Assembly (NCBI RefSeq): GCF_032878955.1
Contig: NZ_CP043839.1
Coordinates: 4,154,001-4,218,000, forward strand
Source: Butyricimonas paravirosa
GTDB taxonomy: Bacteria > Bacteroidota > Bacteroidia > Bacteroidales > Marinifilaceae
Length of the DNA: 64,000 nt
Direction: 5' to 3'
Shown: positions 62,905 through 64,000 of the stretch, piece by piece
How the letters are laid out: every line of letters starts with the position of its first letter
Position numbering within the stretch: position 1 is the first letter of the stretch
The notes under the pieces: generated by a model
Seen by the model: the letters and a program-made list of their open reading frames with translations, nothing else
Told to the model about the DNA's origin: nothing
The model's database searches: none
Program-made: the position numbers and the translations under genes

Positions 62905-64000
62905 ATGAAATATTTGCATTTTAAGTATATTAATATATCTGTTGTTCTTATCCTGTTATTTATTGGAGGAGGATGTGAGACATCTGACGGCTATAAAATC
63001 ACCGGAATGCTCTATGGTTTTGCCGACAATACGAAAGTTAGCCTGACATTGGCAGCCACGCATCAAGATGAGAAAAAGGAAATGGAAACAACTGTACAGG
63101 ATGGGAAATTCACATTTGTAGGAAAATTGGTGGAACCTCGTTATTATATGTTGACAATCGAAGAACCGACAGGAGTACGGGGTACTTACGGGTTTATGCT
63201 GGAAAATAGTGATATTACTTTTTCTGCGGTGAGAGGGGAACAACAAGAAGGAAGGCCATACGTGGAACTGAAAGATGTTCAATTGAAAGGCTCTGTGACG
63301 GATCAAATCTTCAGAGAGAAGATGGCTTTTCGTGAAAAGTTAGATCAAATGTTTGTCGATTATCGGGAGGCACATGCAGGGACGATAAAGAAACTATCGG
63401 AATTAAGGAAAAATGGAGATCGAAAAGTGATAACTGATTTTATGCAGACAGATGATTATAAGAATCTGGTGAAAGCTGAAAGAGAGGCTTTCCAAACGCT
63501 CGAAAAAGTCATTCATGATAGCGTGGTTGCAAACGGAGATTCATTTTGGGGACCTCTTTTGTTGCTGAATAACAGGGCTTATTTCTCGTCAAATGATACA
63601 GAAGCTAAGGAACTATTCAATGGTTTTTCGGAAGAGGCGAAGAATAGTTTTTACGGTCAAGCTTTGAAGAAACAAATATTTCCCAAGACTTTGAAAGGAA
63701 AGTCAGTTCCGGAATTTTCTTTACCTGATCGGAATGAAAAGGTATATTCAATGAAAGAATTGAGTAAGGGAAAGAAATGCGTATTGATTGATTTTTGGGC
63801 TTCGTGGTGTGGACCTTGTCGTAAGTCGATTCCATTCTTGAAGAAAATGTATCAGGACCTTGTTGATCAAGGATTGGAGATAATCAGTATTTCAATCGAT
63901 AAGAGTAATGCTGATTGGTTGAAAGCTCTTGACGAAGAACAATTACCTTGGCCTTGTTTAATTGATACGGAAAATGTTTTTGCAGAAAAGTTTGACGGTA
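62905..64000 (+). CDS. Partial TlpA-family thioredoxin with DUF4369-like domain
   Basis: The frame starts at the ATG at 62905 and runs off the right edge after about 365 residues. It has a lipoprotein signal (VVLILLFIGGGCE), an N-terminal DUF4369-like beta domain (KITGMLYGFADNTKVSLTL), a helical linker, and the TlpA thioredoxin domain with WCGPC at about 300-304 (IDFWASWCGPCRKS). The missing end should hold the cis-Pro and last strand. It is the second thioredoxin of this Sus locus and the two may act in sequence or on different substrates. Confidence 0.9.
   Translation, partial: MKYLHFKYINISVVLILLFIGGGCETSDGYKITGMLYGFADNTKVSLTLAATHQDEKKEMETTVQDGKFTFVGKLVEPRYYMLTIEEPTGVRGTYGFMLENSDITFSAVRGEQQEGRPYVELKDVQLKGSVTDQIFREKMAFREKLDQMFVDYREAHAGTIKKLSELRKNGDRKVITDFMQTDDYKNLVKAEREAFQTLEKVIHDSVVANGDSFWGPLLLLNNRAYFSSNDTEAKELFNGFSEEAKNSFYGQALKKQIFPKTLKGKSVPEFSLPDRNEKVYSMKELSKGKKCVLIDFWASWCGPCRKSIPFLKKMYQDLVDQGLEIISISIDKSNADWLKALDEEQLPWPCLIDTENVFAEKFDG

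Overview
The window looks like a Bacteroidales chromosome, probably Odoribacteraceae such as Butyricimonas or Odoribacter (inference). The evidence is paired SusC/SusD outer-membrane systems, one with an ECF sigma/FecR pair, TlpA-type thioredoxins, Bacteroidetes promoters (TTTG ... TAnnTTTG), a GSCFA protein, and a tmRNA tag ending in YALAA. Backbone genes are moderately GC-rich; two AT-rich stretches are foreign.

Layout. (1) 1-3137 is the end of an integrative element: a cut-off membrane protein, a RadC-like protein and a tyrosine recombinase facing the 3' end of tRNA-Asn. (2) 3365-13185 is backbone: a PAS protein, a catalase whose start codon lies in a 17-bp inverted repeat, a YjbR-like protein, and an RND efflux operon followed by a LytS/LytTR two-component pair. 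(3) 13250-32474 is a 19.2-kb genomic island inserted in the tmRNA gene, bounded by an 80-bp direct repeat of the tmRNA 3' end. Its integrase lies next to the rebuilt tmRNA. Cargo includes an ADP-ribosylglycohydrolase, a HEPN-like protein, a giant surface lipoprotein with BACON domains and about 26 leucine-rich repeats, and a PIN-domain protein. Its core contains a DUF3871 protein, a RadC-like protein lacking metal ligands, a winged-helix protein, several unknowns and a divergent SF2 helicase. I see no relaxase or type IV secretion gene. (4) 32396-44805 is backbone: tmRNA, MntP, GSCFA, SPOR, cysteine desulfidase, TatD, TcdA, ClpX, ClpP, GH3, GH29 and an RRM protein. (5) 45161-64000 holds two nutrient-uptake loci. 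The first is susC-susD-unknown-phosphoesterase. The second is ECF sigma-FecR-susC(STN)-susD-DUF4843-PKD-like-TlpA-TlpA, cut by the window edge.

The most unusual signal is a family of seven dispersed palindromic elements of about 55 bp, seen only in the island's intergenic gaps. Each has GGTGA at one end, TCAC(C/T) at the other at a fixed 50-51 bp start-to-start distance, and a GGTRTATAA core 23-25 bp from the GGTGA end. They look like binding or structural sites for an island-specific system that I cannot name. Both recombinases also have their own clustered short repeats (GTGACCACTTTT and GTGCACTTTT) that look like arm-type sites; for the island these occur at both ends.
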